Part shown: positions 9,899-20,089 of the stretch, in pieces | Position numbering within the stretch: position 1 is the stretch's first letter | Layout of the letters: every line of letters starts with the position of its first letter | Source: Corythucha ciliata | Lineage: Eukaryota > Arthropoda > Insecta > Hemiptera > Tingidae | NCBI GenBank assembly: GCA_038030265.1 | Contig: CM075937.1 | Coordinates: 9,114,001 to 9,178,000 of the forward strand | Reading direction: 5' to 3' | DNA length: 64,000 nt | Notes under the pieces: model-generated | Database searches by the model: none | The model's input: only the letters and a program-made list of their open reading frames with translations | What the model was told of the DNA's origin: nothing | Position numbers and translations under genes: made by a program

Positions 9899-10375
9899 AT
9901 TTTCTCCAGGTCGGATATAGAAAGAAATTCGTAGAAAGGAGCCAAATCGCTGTCCATTCTTTTCATTCATAAACCTACGCCCATGAATATAGAACCTAAA
10001 AGTTCTTATTTTTCCTTAATTTAGGCTTTTCGGGGGGCCCGGGGTGGTCCTTCCCCCTCGATACTACCTCGGTACGTTACTGTCTCTATTGATTCTTGTG
10101 CGGGTGGCAGCAGCTTCTGGCTGAAATTATGAATTTTGTGGAGGGAAATGGTGAACAAAACGCTTTCTTTTTGGCATCTCGTTCTTTTATTTACTAATTG
10201 AGCAAAAATGAAAAATGAAATTTAAATACAATGAAGGCGTCCATTCAGTTCTGAACGAGTGGAAATCACAAAATTTTGAGATAAACACGATAATTATTGA
10301 CATTTTTTTTTACAACTTAACGGTATAAAGAATATTTACACTTTACAGTGAGCTTATTCACACAGTTGAAAGTTT
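9899..10375. other. Intergenic, remnant repeat
   Basis: The stretch 10010-10090 contains a GC-rich block (GGGGGGCCCGGGGTGGTCC) followed by CCTCGGTACGTTACTG. Similar blocks are seen at about 21430-21480 and 62340-62415, so it is part of a dispersed repeat. No gene is seen before the cuticular gene's 3' end. Confidence 0.5.
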
Positions 10376-10964
10376 TTATTTACGGTGAAGGAGGGAAGAG
10401 TATCCGAGGCCGTAGCCATAGGACTTAGCGTAGCCGAGCGAGGAGTAGCCCAGACCGAGGGGAGCGTGAGCGTAGGAGACGGCGGGGGCGGTGTAAGCGA
10501 CTGCTGGTGCGTGAGCGGCAGCGTAGGACACGACTGGAGCGTGAGCGTAGGTCACGGCTGGAGCGTGAGCGATGGCCAACGCCGGTTTGTTGACCGTACG
10601 GTAGGTGTTGGCGTATGACGTGGCGACGGGGGCATGGGCGACAGCAAGAGCTGGAGCGTGAGCAACGGCGACAGCCGGAGCATGGGCAACGGCGACAGCG
10701 GGAGCATGGGCGATGGCGACGGCTGGAGCGTGAGCGGCGTAGGTGGTGTAGGCGGCAGGGGCAGAGGCGTAGTAGGCTGGGGCGTGGGCGGCGTAGCCGT
10801 ATCCCGCACTGTAGGCGAGTGGGGCAGGTGCGATGTAACCGGCCGAAGCGGCGGCGAAAAGGAACGAAAGAACGACCTATAGACCATTAAACAATAAAAC
10901 AATTTTTCACTTCCAACAAATAAACCTGGAAAAAAAATTGTTAAAATCTTACCAAAGTGTTCAT
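10376..10964 (-). CDS. Cuticular protein, AHAP/YANTYR type, two exons
   Basis: The coding sequence is 10953-10964 joined to 10376-10876, giving 170 residues. Exon 1 encodes only MNTL, followed by GTAAGATT; the acceptor is CTATAG at 10877-10882. Exon 2 completes a signal peptide (VVLSFLFAAASAG, cleavage probably after SAG). The body has repeated [12 protein letters not shown] units, one [15 protein letters not shown] block near residues 86-100, and a Gly/Tyr/Ser-rich tail (GLGYSSLGYAKSYG) ending LLHRK. It is expected to be secreted into the cuticle as a low-complexity structural protein; the family is recognised from composition and motifs, without an R&R chitin-binding domain. A TATA box (TATATAAG, 11042-11049) lies about 80 bp upstream of the ATG. 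AATAAA overlaps the stop. It is divergent from the cuticular gene at 11782. Confidence 0.9.
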
Positions 10965-11781
10965 GGTGTTAATCCTGGTGAATTGATTTGAACTGTTGAA
11001 CACACACAATCAAATTATAACTTTATCAACGGAGAAACTCGCTTATATATTACTCGAAATGATGTGTAATCGAGCCCCCTTCCCTTCTTTTAACTCACTC
11101 TGTGATAGTTTCGAAAAAAAAAAATATCCACAGCCACAGGGGAAAAAAAGGGGTGAAGATTCTTCAAGGGGCTGAAGAATTGGGGCCACCCCGTGTCTCT
11201 GCGTCCACAAATAAGGGAGGTGGCCACTTGTCATCTCATCTTGTTTTACATCGTTGCTCAATATGTTTATTAGTGAACGCGACGGCCTGTCGGGGGAGTG
11301 CCAGAGCTGGATTAAGACATTCTAGAATTTTTTTCTTCTTCCCCTGAGTCGAAGAAGCGAACTAATTAAAACGTTTAATTAGAATTAACGGTGGTTAATC
11401 AACGGATTAATTACCAAGTGAATTACTTTCACCCCTAAGGTGGAACCGTTCGTCAACTACTCCGTTTAAGGGAAAAACTTCTTTTAAATGTAGAAGATTA
11501 TCCGAATGTTCACGGAATCCAAACTGTCACATCATTCTTGATATTTTCTCAGGAGGAAAAAAATGAGTTTGGCGAAAATTTAAAGGTCAATCAAGTTGTG
11601 GGATCATCACAAAAGAAGAAGAGCAGGTACGAGGCATCTCAGGAATACGATAAAAATGAAATAAAATTAAAACACCAGTGGGAATAAGTGGGGGAGAAAA
11701 CTTAGTTCACGGGGCATATAAAAAGATTTTCAGGGGGTTCAAATTTCATTGAATGTTGAGCAACACTCAGTAGCATCAAAG
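10965..11781. promoter_or_regulatory. Shared upstream region of two divergent cuticular genes
   Basis: About 0.8 kb separates the two start codons. TATA boxes face outwards at 11042-11049 (-) and 11717-11725 (+, TATAAAAAG). The genes are likely co-regulated in the epidermis by elements here, which is an inference. No other gene is seen. Confidence 0.6.
11717..11725 (+). promoter_or_regulatory. TATA box of cuticular gene at 11782
   Basis: TATAAAAAG, 57 bp before the ATG's first base; transcription would start around 11748. Confidence 0.75.
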
Positions 11782-12560
11782 ATGTACAAATTGGTAAGGG
11801 CTTTAGGCTTCGATTTGTTGGTCAACATTTTTTAAAAATTATTTTCTTTTAGGTCGTTTTTCCCTTGTTGTTCGCTGCCGTTTCGGCTGGATTCATTAAC
11901 TCACCGTACTACGCCGGTGACTACAGCTATTATGGCAACGACTACGGCTACGCTGCTCACTACGGCTACACTCCAGCAGTGACCACCGTTGCTCACGCTC
12001 CTGTCGCCACCTCGTACGCTAACACCTACAGAACAGTCAACAAGCCCGTCGCTTACACCGCCACCGCTGCCGTTCCCGCCTACACCACCACCTACACGGC
12101 CGCCGCCCCTGTTGCCACCTATTCAACCGTCGCCGCCGCTCCCGTCGCCACCTCATACGCCAACACCTACAGAACGGTGAACAAACCTGTCGCTTACACC
12201 GCCGCCGCTGCCGTTCCCGCCTACACCACCACCTACACGGCCGCCGCCACCCCTGTCGTCACGTCCACAATTGCTCACGCTCCAGTCGCCACCTCGTACG
12301 CCAACACTTACCGAACGGTCAACAAGCCTATCGCTTACACCGCCGCCGCTGCAGTTCCCGCCTACACCACCACCTACACGGCCGCCGCCCCTGTTGCCAC
12401 CTATTCAACTGTTGCCGCCGCTCCCGTCGCCACCTCATACGCCAACACCTACAGAACCGTGAACAAACCCGTCGCTTTGACTACGAGCATCGCTCACGCC
12501 CCCATTGTCTCGTCAGAATACTACGCCCCCAGCCTCGGCTACTCGACTTACCTTCACTAG
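11782..12560 (+). CDS. Cuticular protein with four 47-residue tandem repeats, two exons
   Basis: The coding sequence is 11782-11793 joined to 11853-12560, giving 239 residues. Exon 1 encodes MYKL before GTAAGG; the acceptor is TTCTTTTAG at 11844-11852. The signal peptide is MYKLVVFPLLFAAVSAG. A Tyr/Gly-rich segment is followed by four tandem copies of a 47-residue unit beginning [15 protein letters not shown] and continuing with VAYTA, AVPAYTTTYTAAA and VATYSTVAAAP-like stretches; the last copy is partial. The copies start at exact 141-bp intervals (about 12003, 12144, 12285 and 12426). The C-terminus is SLGYSTYLH. It is a predicted secreted structural cuticle protein. Repeat number may vary between alleles, because near-identical 141-bp units invite unequal exchange. 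Confidence 0.92.
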
Positions 12561-12979
12561 GTTCAACAATCCCCAAATTAGGAAATTTATAGTTGCTGGA
12601 ACACATGGATTTTTAAGTAAATCTTTTTAAAAAAAAGAAAAATATTTGCGTTTTTACCCATTTTCCATCGACGAAACACCCCAACATTCTTTCTCAAAAG
12701 TCCTAATTTTTTTTTTTTTTTTTTTTTTTGCGAAGTCGTCGGATTGCGAAATGTATAGGAATGCAGTAGCAAACAAAATGAAAAGGCGGAACTATAAAAA
12801 TTGTTATTTAAGCCAGATTGACGTAAACATCTTCGAGTTTTTGGGCTGGATTTGGAGGGGAAGGTCCTAAAAACGTGAAATCACGATGAGATTCCCTTCA
12901 ATGGCTCGTGTGATGAAAAAAAAAAAAAAACAACAATTTCTGTTTTCATACAAATTTACATTTTTGTTACTTTTTTTTT
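12561..12979. other. Intergenic, A/T-rich
   Basis: This holds the presumed 3' UTR of the cuticular gene, two long T or A runs (12709-12729 and 12915-12930), and no recognisable gene. Confidence 0.6.
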
Positions 12980-13340
12980 CATAGTGACTCAATTTGAGCC
13001 AAAACCCGCGGTTCCGGCAACCTATTTTCACGGATTTGACTCTAAATAAAACCAATTTCTCGCGTTTGGCTGTTGAAAAAACACTATTTCGAGGGGTTCA
13101 GTCGTTTGAAATCACAACTCAGAGGGTTTGTCACTTTAAAAAAAACATAAACGGCGGGGTATATGTGGCCTACTCGAACGGCCAAACGAATTTCGCCAGT
13201 TTGTCTCTATGAAAAGTCAATTTTGCGGATTTGGCTCTTTCAAAAATCAATTTCACCGTTTGGCTCACTTCTTCATAACCAATTTCAAGTTTCAAGGAGT
13301 TAATTTTTCAAAAAATACTTTTTCCCTGTTTCAACCACCA
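12980..13340. repeat. Degenerate short-unit array, family 2
   Basis: Copies of a unit containing CAATTT, CGGATTTGGCTC and TTCAAAAA follow at about 30-40 bp spacing (clearest at 13215-13290). The unit differs from family 1. Inverted copies occur at 30150-30400, and further copies at about 31670-31840 and 41790-41860. Confidence 0.6.
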
Positions 13341-13928
13341 AATAACCAAATTGGGGGGGGGGGAGGTGGATGTAGAAGCATGCCGTAGTGTTGTTGATGG
13401 GAGGAGGGGTTACCAAAACGGCCTCGTGATTCTTCGCGGTTTTATACTGTAAATTTAAATACGATATTTTGCGACTAAAAAGACAGAAAAAGCGTTAATT
13501 CACGGTTAAAATGAAGAAAGTTAAGAAATTGTAGAGGTCGTCACGGCGCAAGACCGTGACAAAAATGGAGAAAACCGTGGCTCCCCCAGCTTCAGTTTCT
13601 GTTTGTCTCAAGGCGGCCAATATCGAGGATAAAATTGTGAAAAACCGCGCGCTAAATCAAGTGCCAGTTTGCGGTTAAAAGATGGTGGGGGGGGGGGACG
13701 CGGTTTCTGACGCTTTCAGAAACCTATTCCAGCGCAGGATTCATTCTTGCTGACCCATTATTGCTGCTGAGTGCTGTCCAAGAGAGAGTGGAGAGATAAA
13801 AAGGACGCCCTAACGACGCGGTGTAACTGTGTGATATTAACCGCTTGACGGTGAGAGGGTGAGGGGGAGGGTCGTGCCTCCCATTTTCGCACTATTTTCT
13901 GGGACTAAATTACAAGGTTTTGACGCTA
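13341..13928. other. Intergenic with G-runs
   Basis: Runs of 12 and 10 G occur near 13351 and 13687. Scattered family 1 words are present in inverted orientation. No gene is seen. Confidence 0.5.
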
Positions 13929-13930
13929 AA

Positions 13931-14038
13931 TTAATAATACTAGTTGCCGGTGGCAGGGGGTTGCGGGACCTTGTGGAGATTTTCGAACACGGGCGCCGGT
14001 ATGGGTGCTGGGTACCACCGGCAAATAGTATTATTATT
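13931..14038. repeat. Short foldback repeat, about 22-bp arms
   Basis: TTAATAATACTAGTTGCCGG at 13931-13950 is matched by its imperfect complement ending ATAGTATTATTATT near 14038. Inside are GGTGG and CCACC words. It resembles a small MITE; no target duplication is certain. Confidence 0.5.
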
Positions 14039-14049
14039 GTTTAAAGTTT

Positions 14050-16440
14050 TTATCCATTTTAGCTCCTAATTAGCACAAGCAGCAGTAGCAGCAATTTTTC
14101 GCTTTTTTTAGTGCTTTATCTCAGTTGACGTCAGTATGAGTGTGTCAAATGTACCGTGAATTAGCGCTTTCTCTTACTTAATTTTATCCGTGAATTAGCG
14201 GTTTTTTTCAATTCCCAGCAAAGCGAATTGGAGCTTTTTTTTTCAATTGTTGCTACGAATTGGCGCTTTATTTCAATTTTAGCCGTGCATTAATTTTCAA
14301 CTTTAGCCTAAAACTAGCCTAGAATCTGCGAAATAAAGTTTTATTTCTCCAATTTAGGTGCTAATGAGCACTTTTCGTCAATCTTAGGCGCGAATTAGCG
14401 TTTTTTTCTCTAATTTTAGCCGGGAATTACCGATAATTCGCAGATGTTCTCAAAATTGACCCGCAAATTGGTGTTTTACTCCATTTCAGCCGTTTGTGAG
14501 CGCTTTTAATTTTTTATTTTTGCCTTATATAACGCCATTTATCCTTTTTAGCGGCTAGTGATTGGCATTAGTCAATTTTACTCGTAAGTTATGGGTTTCT
14601 CCAGCGCGCAATCAAAGTTTTAGTCATTAAATAGCAAGTTTTCCCTGTTTTAGCCGTGAAGTAATGGATTTTCTCAAATGTTCCAATGAATTAGCGTTTT
14701 TTTTCAATTTTAGCAGCGCAATAGTGATTTTTATCAATTTTACTGAAAATGTTCGCATTTTCTCAATTTCATTCGAGAATTTTTGTTTCAGTTTTAGCCT
14801 AAAATTATCGCGTTTGTGTTAAATTTTAGCCGTGAATCACAAATGTTCTGAAACTGATCCGCCAAACGACGTTTTTCTCCAATTTGGGCGCCAGTGAGCA
14901 CAAATTTTGGGCACGAATTATTTTTTTTTTTTCGCGCTAATTCGCCGATGTTCTCAAAATTGATCCGTTTTTGTTTTTTTGTCCATTTTAGCCGCGAATA
15001 ACGCTATTTATCGGTTTTAGCAGCTAATGAGCGGTATTTGACAATTTTACTCGTGAATTTTGTATGGGTTTCTCCATTTCAGCTGTGAATGAGCGCTTTA
15101 TCCGAATTTTAGCCATTAATTAGCAAGTTTTCCATGTTATTACCGCGAATGAGCGGGTTTTCTAAAATTTTACCGTGAATTACTGCTTTTATTGTAGTTG
15201 TTTTTTTTCAGTTTGAGCAGTAAATTAGTGCTTTTTCTTGATTCTGCCGCTAATTAGCGCTTTTTCTAAATTTCAGCCGTGAATCTTTTTCAATTTTATC
15301 CTAGAATTACCGAATTCGTATTCAATTTTAGCTGTGAATTACGAATGTTGTCCAATTCAGCTGCAAATAAGAGTTTTTTTTTTCATTTCCCAATTTTAGC
15401 AGCGTATTGGTGCTTTTTACCAATTTTAGCAGCCTAATCAGTGTTTTTTTCTCAATTTTAGCCGTGATTTAGCGATTTTCCAAGCCTTAGTCATGCGAAT
15501 TGGCGACTTTTTCTCAATTTTATCTGTCAATTACGACTTTTTCTCAATTTTAGCCGCGTAACGATTTTCAACTTTAGCCTAGAATTACCGCGTTTGTATT
15601 GAATTTGAGCTGTGAGTCGTGAATGTTCTCAAATTGATCCACAAATTTGCGTTTTTCTCCAATTTAGGGGGTAACGCGCTCTTTTTGTCAGTTATCCATT
15701 CTAGCAGCTAATTAGCGCTTTTCTTCAATTTCAGCCGTGAATTATGTTTCTATTTTAGCCTAGAATTGTCAAGTTCATACTCAAGAATCGCAAATGTTAT
15801 CGAATTGATCCGCAAATGGGCTTTTTTTTTCTATTTAGCTGTGCTAGTGGCTAAAGCTTTTCAAGCCGTGAATCAGCACTTTTTGTCAACTTTTTAAACA
15901 TGCGAATTAGCGTTTTTCCCTAATTAATACCCCTAATTATCGCTTTTTTCATTTTAGCTACACGTACTCTTTCAATTTAGCCAAAACTGGCAGCTTTTAC
16001 TGAATTTTAGCAGATAATTCGTATGGAATTTCTTGAATTCATCCGCAAATTGGTGTTTTTTCCATTTTAACTGCGCTAATTAGAGCTTTTTGTAAATTTT
16101 AACCGAGAATTACCCTTTTTTTGAAATATGCCGTGAATTAGCGTTTTTTGTAACTTCTCAACATTCAAATTAGCGTTTTTCCACCATTTTTACCTCGAAT
16201 TGGCGCAATTGATCATTTTACCTTCAAATATTTTTTAAATTTAGCAAAAAATGATCGCTTTTACTTAATTTTAGCTGATAATTCAGTTGGAATTTCTCGA
16301 ATTGATCCGAGAATTGGCGTTTTTTTGTTTTTGTTTTTCTTGATTTAAGCTGCGAATTTGCACTTTTTGTCGACCTTATAGCCTTGAATTAACGGATTTT
16401 CTCAATAGCAATCGTGAATTAGCGTGTTTTCGATCGCGAT
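14050..16440. repeat. Long degenerate short-unit array, family 1, forward
   Basis: This is one of the longest stretches of the unit. About 70 diverged copies occur in one orientation, with cores such as CAATTTTAGCCGTG and GAATTAGCG. Variation includes substitutions in nearly every copy and spacing from about 27 to 40 bp. No gene lies inside. Confidence 0.8.
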
Positions 16441-17340
16441 TCGTGGTTCTTGACGAACCTTGCCAAGCTAAAAGTGAAAAAAATCGGTAGTTTATGCGCT
16501 AAGTTGAGCCAAAACGGAGGCGCTTTTCTTTTGTTCTTGGGGTCAAGTCCGCCTTCTAAAATAGCGAAAAACGATAATTTGCCGTTAAAATCCGGGGGAA
16601 AACGCTCATTCACAATTATTTGAAATCGAAAAGCACTGATCGTGGCCTAAAATATCCGGCGAAGTTGTTTTTTTCGAACAGCCAAACCCGCAAAGTTACG
16701 TACATGTTGAAGAACAACCAGAACCCCGCTCGTCATTTCAAAAGAGTCAAAAAACGGGGAAATTGTTTCCTTGAATGGCCCGATTCCGCACAGTGATTTT
16801 TCGCTTGAATTCGCCACTGAAATAGAGCAAAAATCACCACTCGTGGTATTTAGAGACGGCTTCGTGGTTAAATTGGATGGAAAAACTTTAATCTCAAGTT
16901 TCTTTAGGTTATGAGGGGGCTAAAATCGAGATAATACGCTTATACTTGCAGCCAAAAATCAAGAAAAAGCGCTTGTTCCTGGCTAAAATGTCAAAAACCC
17001 GGTAATTTGTAGATACAGACGATAAAAAGCGCTATTTGTGCTGATCTAGGGGAATGCCCGCGTGGTTGAAGTAAGGATTTTAGCCGTGAACTACCATTTT
17101 TCTTTTTCGCGTTTATTCTTAATGTAAACTACGGATTTGCACCCAGCACATTACACATTTGCACTATTTCTCAATTTTTAGACTTCAAAAACGATAGTTC
17201 GCGGCTGAAATAAAGAAAAAGCGCTGATTCGCGGCTAAAATTGAGAAAGAGAGCTCATTCGCGACTACAGTTTATAAAGAACGCGCTCATTTGAGTCTAA
17301 AATGGGAAGAAAATGCTAATAATTAATGGTTTTGGATTTC
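16441..17340. repeat. Mixed family 1 and family 2 array, mostly inverted
   Basis: Array units switch to the inverted orientation here (for example GCGGCTAAAATTGAGAAAG near 17232), mixed with words of the family 2 type (GAGCCAAAACGG near 16505). No gene is recognised. Confidence 0.6.
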
Positions 17341-17342
17341 CT

Positions 17343-17396
17343 GGGCCCTATTGCACAATGTTTTATTGGCTAATAATACATTGTGCAATAGGGCCC
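17343..17396. repeat. Perfect 19-bp-arm hairpin
   Basis: GGGCCCTATTGCACAATGT (17343-17361) and its exact complement (17378-17396) flank a 16-base A/T-rich loop. It could be a MITE remnant or a cruciform-forming site. Nothing shows that it is transcribed. Confidence 0.65.
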
Positions 17397-17566
17397 TGGA
17401 GTTTCTTTTGGCGAAATATTCAGATAACGTCTGTCATGTAGTGGTGGAGGGGGATTGTGAATGGTGACGACTGTCAAATCAGATGGTACAAATGTCTACT
17501 GAATTATTGAAGTTGAAACGAGCTACAAAATATGTAAAATAAGATGGAAATTGTTGATGTTTGAGC

Positions 17567-18310
17567 CTATTTATTATCTTCGTTGGTCAGTCTTCTTAGC
17601 AAGAAACAAGTTAAAATAATCGCGGCGAAGTTGATTATTGTGACAATCACAATCATGACCATCATTGCAATAAGGTAATGACGGGCTCCGCTGTTGTCGA
17701 TTAATTTCTGGCAACAACCTTCCTTGAAGGCTAAATCGGCCGGACAAAACGTTTTAGCGTCGACCACCTCTTTTGTACAGCACGACCGTGGAATGAACTC
17801 TTTAAAGAATTCAAATCCGTTCACTCCGCAGCACTGGTGGGCTCGTTGATTTTTATCAATCGTTCGACGGGCGTCATCATCTTCCCAGTACTTGTTGTAC
17901 AGCTCTTTGATGAACCAATCGGTGTTGGACAGAACAACCGCCATCAGGCTCGTATTGACCAGATTGATGACAAAAGAAATCCCAATTAGAATTCTGAACG
18001 TCACAAGGAGACCGCGGTGGGCTTGGCAGGCTCCGCACACTCCAATGGCTGACGTGACGATCATAAACGCACCGGCGATTATGAAACCGATCATCGGCTC
18101 CAATTGGTCCTCGGCAAGAATGACAGCGTCGGACAGACCGGTCGCTCCGCAGACAATTGTGACCAGACCGGTGACGGTTAAAACGGATGTGAGGATGAAT
18201 TGCCAACGGATCGGGGAAAGGCCGCAGGGAGGCGACCTCAGTGGCGGTGACGGTGAATTGGTCACGTGATGACTTCGCTTGGGACTTGCCCCGCGGGATA
18301 CTTTGAACAT
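17567..18310 (-). CDS. Tetraspanin, intronless
   Basis: A 247-residue open frame has the tetraspanin layout. A cytoplasmic N-terminus of about 35 residues is followed by transmembrane segments at about 37-58, 73-95 and 103-127, a large extracellular loop at about 129-211, and a fourth segment at about 212-238. The loop carries the family signature CCG (residues 160-162), then CC (177-178), C (189) and CC (199-200), enough for the usual disulfides. Conserved Asn and Gly in TM1 are less clear. Tetraspanins organise membrane microdomains; the subfamily cannot be named. The N-terminal extension (KRSHHVTNSPSPPLRSPP) is long and Pro/Ser-rich for the family. The frame has no intron, although insect tetraspanin genes usually have several, so a retroposed copy is possible. 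It has no internal stop. Confidence 0.88.
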   Translation of the reverse strand: MFKVSRGASPKRSHHVTNSPSPPLRSPPCGLSPIRWQFILTSVLTVTGLVTIVCGATGLSDAVILAEDQLEPMIGFIIAGAFMIVTSAIGVCGACQAHRGLLVTFRILIGISFVINLVNTSLMAVVLSNTDWFIKELYNKYWEDDDARRTIDKNQRAHQCCGVNGFEFFKEFIPRSCCTKEVVDAKTFCPADLAFKEGCCQKLIDNSGARHYLIAMMVMIVIVTIINFAAIILTCFLLRRLTNEDNK

Positions 18311-19700
18311 TCTTGTAAAAACACGATGCAGTTAATTTGCTTCCAATAAATTATCGATCGATTGCCCTCACTGAAAAAAAAAAAAAAAAAAATGAAGTTT
18401 CAAACATGTGCCCCACTTTGAAGTAACAGCACCAGCCTTCCCAACCGACTCTCAACAATAATTTAAAATATTAATTATTGCCTGTATAGCGCATTGCCAT
18501 TGCATTGCGAATACGTTGCCCTTTTGTTGTTATTACTTACTATTATACCCTGCAATGCAAACTACCCCCCCCCCCCACCTCTATGTATGTCCTACTTTAA
18601 CGTATATATAGCGCTCCGGACGCTAAGTATTTCGCTCGTTGAAAAAAAAAAACAAAAAAACAAACGACATTGCAGAATAATTTTCTTCATAAGGACCCAA
18701 AAAAATAAAATAAAAAATGCAAAATTGTGTTGTTGATCTTTGGACCTTAGTAAACATTGCAAACTGCTGTGCGTAAACCTCATTCGGTGTTGGCAGCGGC
18801 CTACGCAGTATAATCGTTTCGCAAAATTAACATTTACAAAGTCGTAGAGTATGAGCTTAACGGGAAGGGGGGCTGAGGGGGGGATATTGGCTGTCGGCAA
18901 AAGTTCATAAAATGAAAAAAAAAAAAAAAAAAACGAGCTTTGATATAAAATTATTTGGCCACCTGTGGATTCTAAGAGGGGACGACAATTTTCGAAAGAA
19001 GGTGACCTTGCTACATTTTTAGTGTGACCATTTTTTTGTTTTTTTCCTCTCCTTTTATCATTGTTTTATTTTTAAAGTTCAATGTTAAGCCCCAAAGATG
19101 CCTTTTTTAGACCATGGAAGGCACGAAGAAGAGTTTTTTTTTTTTTGTTCCTCGAGTCCGGGACAGCGGTGATCCGAGTGGTCAATTTATCGCCCGGCTC
19201 AGTTTAACGACAAACTAATTCGGTGAGGGTAGAATTAATGGATTTTTAGGGGTGAATGTACCGATAAAAGGTAAAATCACGAGCTTTTGCTAGTTTTGGA
19301 AATGAGAGGGGGTGCGGGAGACTATCAGAAGGGTTTGTCAAATTCCAACTCCAGTAGAATAAAATTTGTCGGATTTTTATCTTTTATTTTTCATGGCGAG
19401 TCATCAATTTTCATCCTTTCGAATAAAAAAACCCGCAGGTTTGGTCATACACACAGTGATCACATCACAAATGAGAGAAGTCACATCGGCGGCCCTTTCT
19501 GTTCACTGGCGAATTCACGGGCTCGCCATCGACTTTACTTTAAAGAGATTATACATCGTATCGAGGCTTTTTCTCTTGGGTTTCAAAGATGTCGGGCCCT
19601 CTGTTCAGTGGGAATTCTTGGCCACGGAAAACGTGCCAAAATAATGACTATAAAACTTACTGTTTGCGGCAAAAAAAACTGCTAAATTAGGGTCTATTTG
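18311..19700. other. Upstream and intergenic sequence of the tetraspanin
   Basis: A-runs at 18374-18391 and 18916-18933, a C-run at 18566-18576 and T-rich stretches are present. A frame of about 130 codons at 19287-19685 has no recognisable domain and is not called. No transposon ends are seen. Confidence 0.5.
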
Positions 19701-20085
19701 CATTGGATAAATTAAAAATTGAGCAATTCTCGCATCTCAATATCGCTAAACTGAGAGTAAGCACCCTGAAATTAGCCAAACCTAGAAAATTTTAAGCTTT
19801 AAAATTATCCAAACTAGCAAGTCTCGCCCTAATATAAACGGCAAATCGACCTTCCAGGCTAAAATTATAAAAAATTGCTTCAACTCGATACTAAAAATAT
19901 GGAACAAAAATGAGACAGCGCTATGATTGCCGGCTAGAATGAAGAAAAATTGCTGATTTACGTATAAAATTGAGGAAAAGCGTGAATTCGCGGCTATAAT
20001 TGAGAAAAACCACCGATTCGCGGATACATTAAAAAAAACAAAAAAAACTCATTCACGGCTAAAATGTTTAAAAGCGTCCATTCCC
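19700..20085. repeat. Array families 5 and 1, inverted
   Basis: From 19720 to 19840 the words CCCTGAAATTAGCCAAAC and GCCCTAATA recall family 5 (see 46555-46830). From about 19870, inverted family 1 units take over (GCGGCTATAATTGAGAAAAA near 19990). Confidence 0.55.
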
Positions 20086-20089
20086 CTGT

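Noticed and set aside
10385..10890. Long open frames on the + strand opposite the cuticular gene, rich in Ser/Gly/Val or Arg
   Set aside because: They are complements of GC-rich Ala/Pro/Tyr codons; the spliced minus-strand gene with signal peptide, TATA box and poly(A) signal explains the region.
19287..19685. 132-codon frame downstream of the tetraspanin promoter
   Set aside because: No domain, and a second long frame overlaps it; not supportable.
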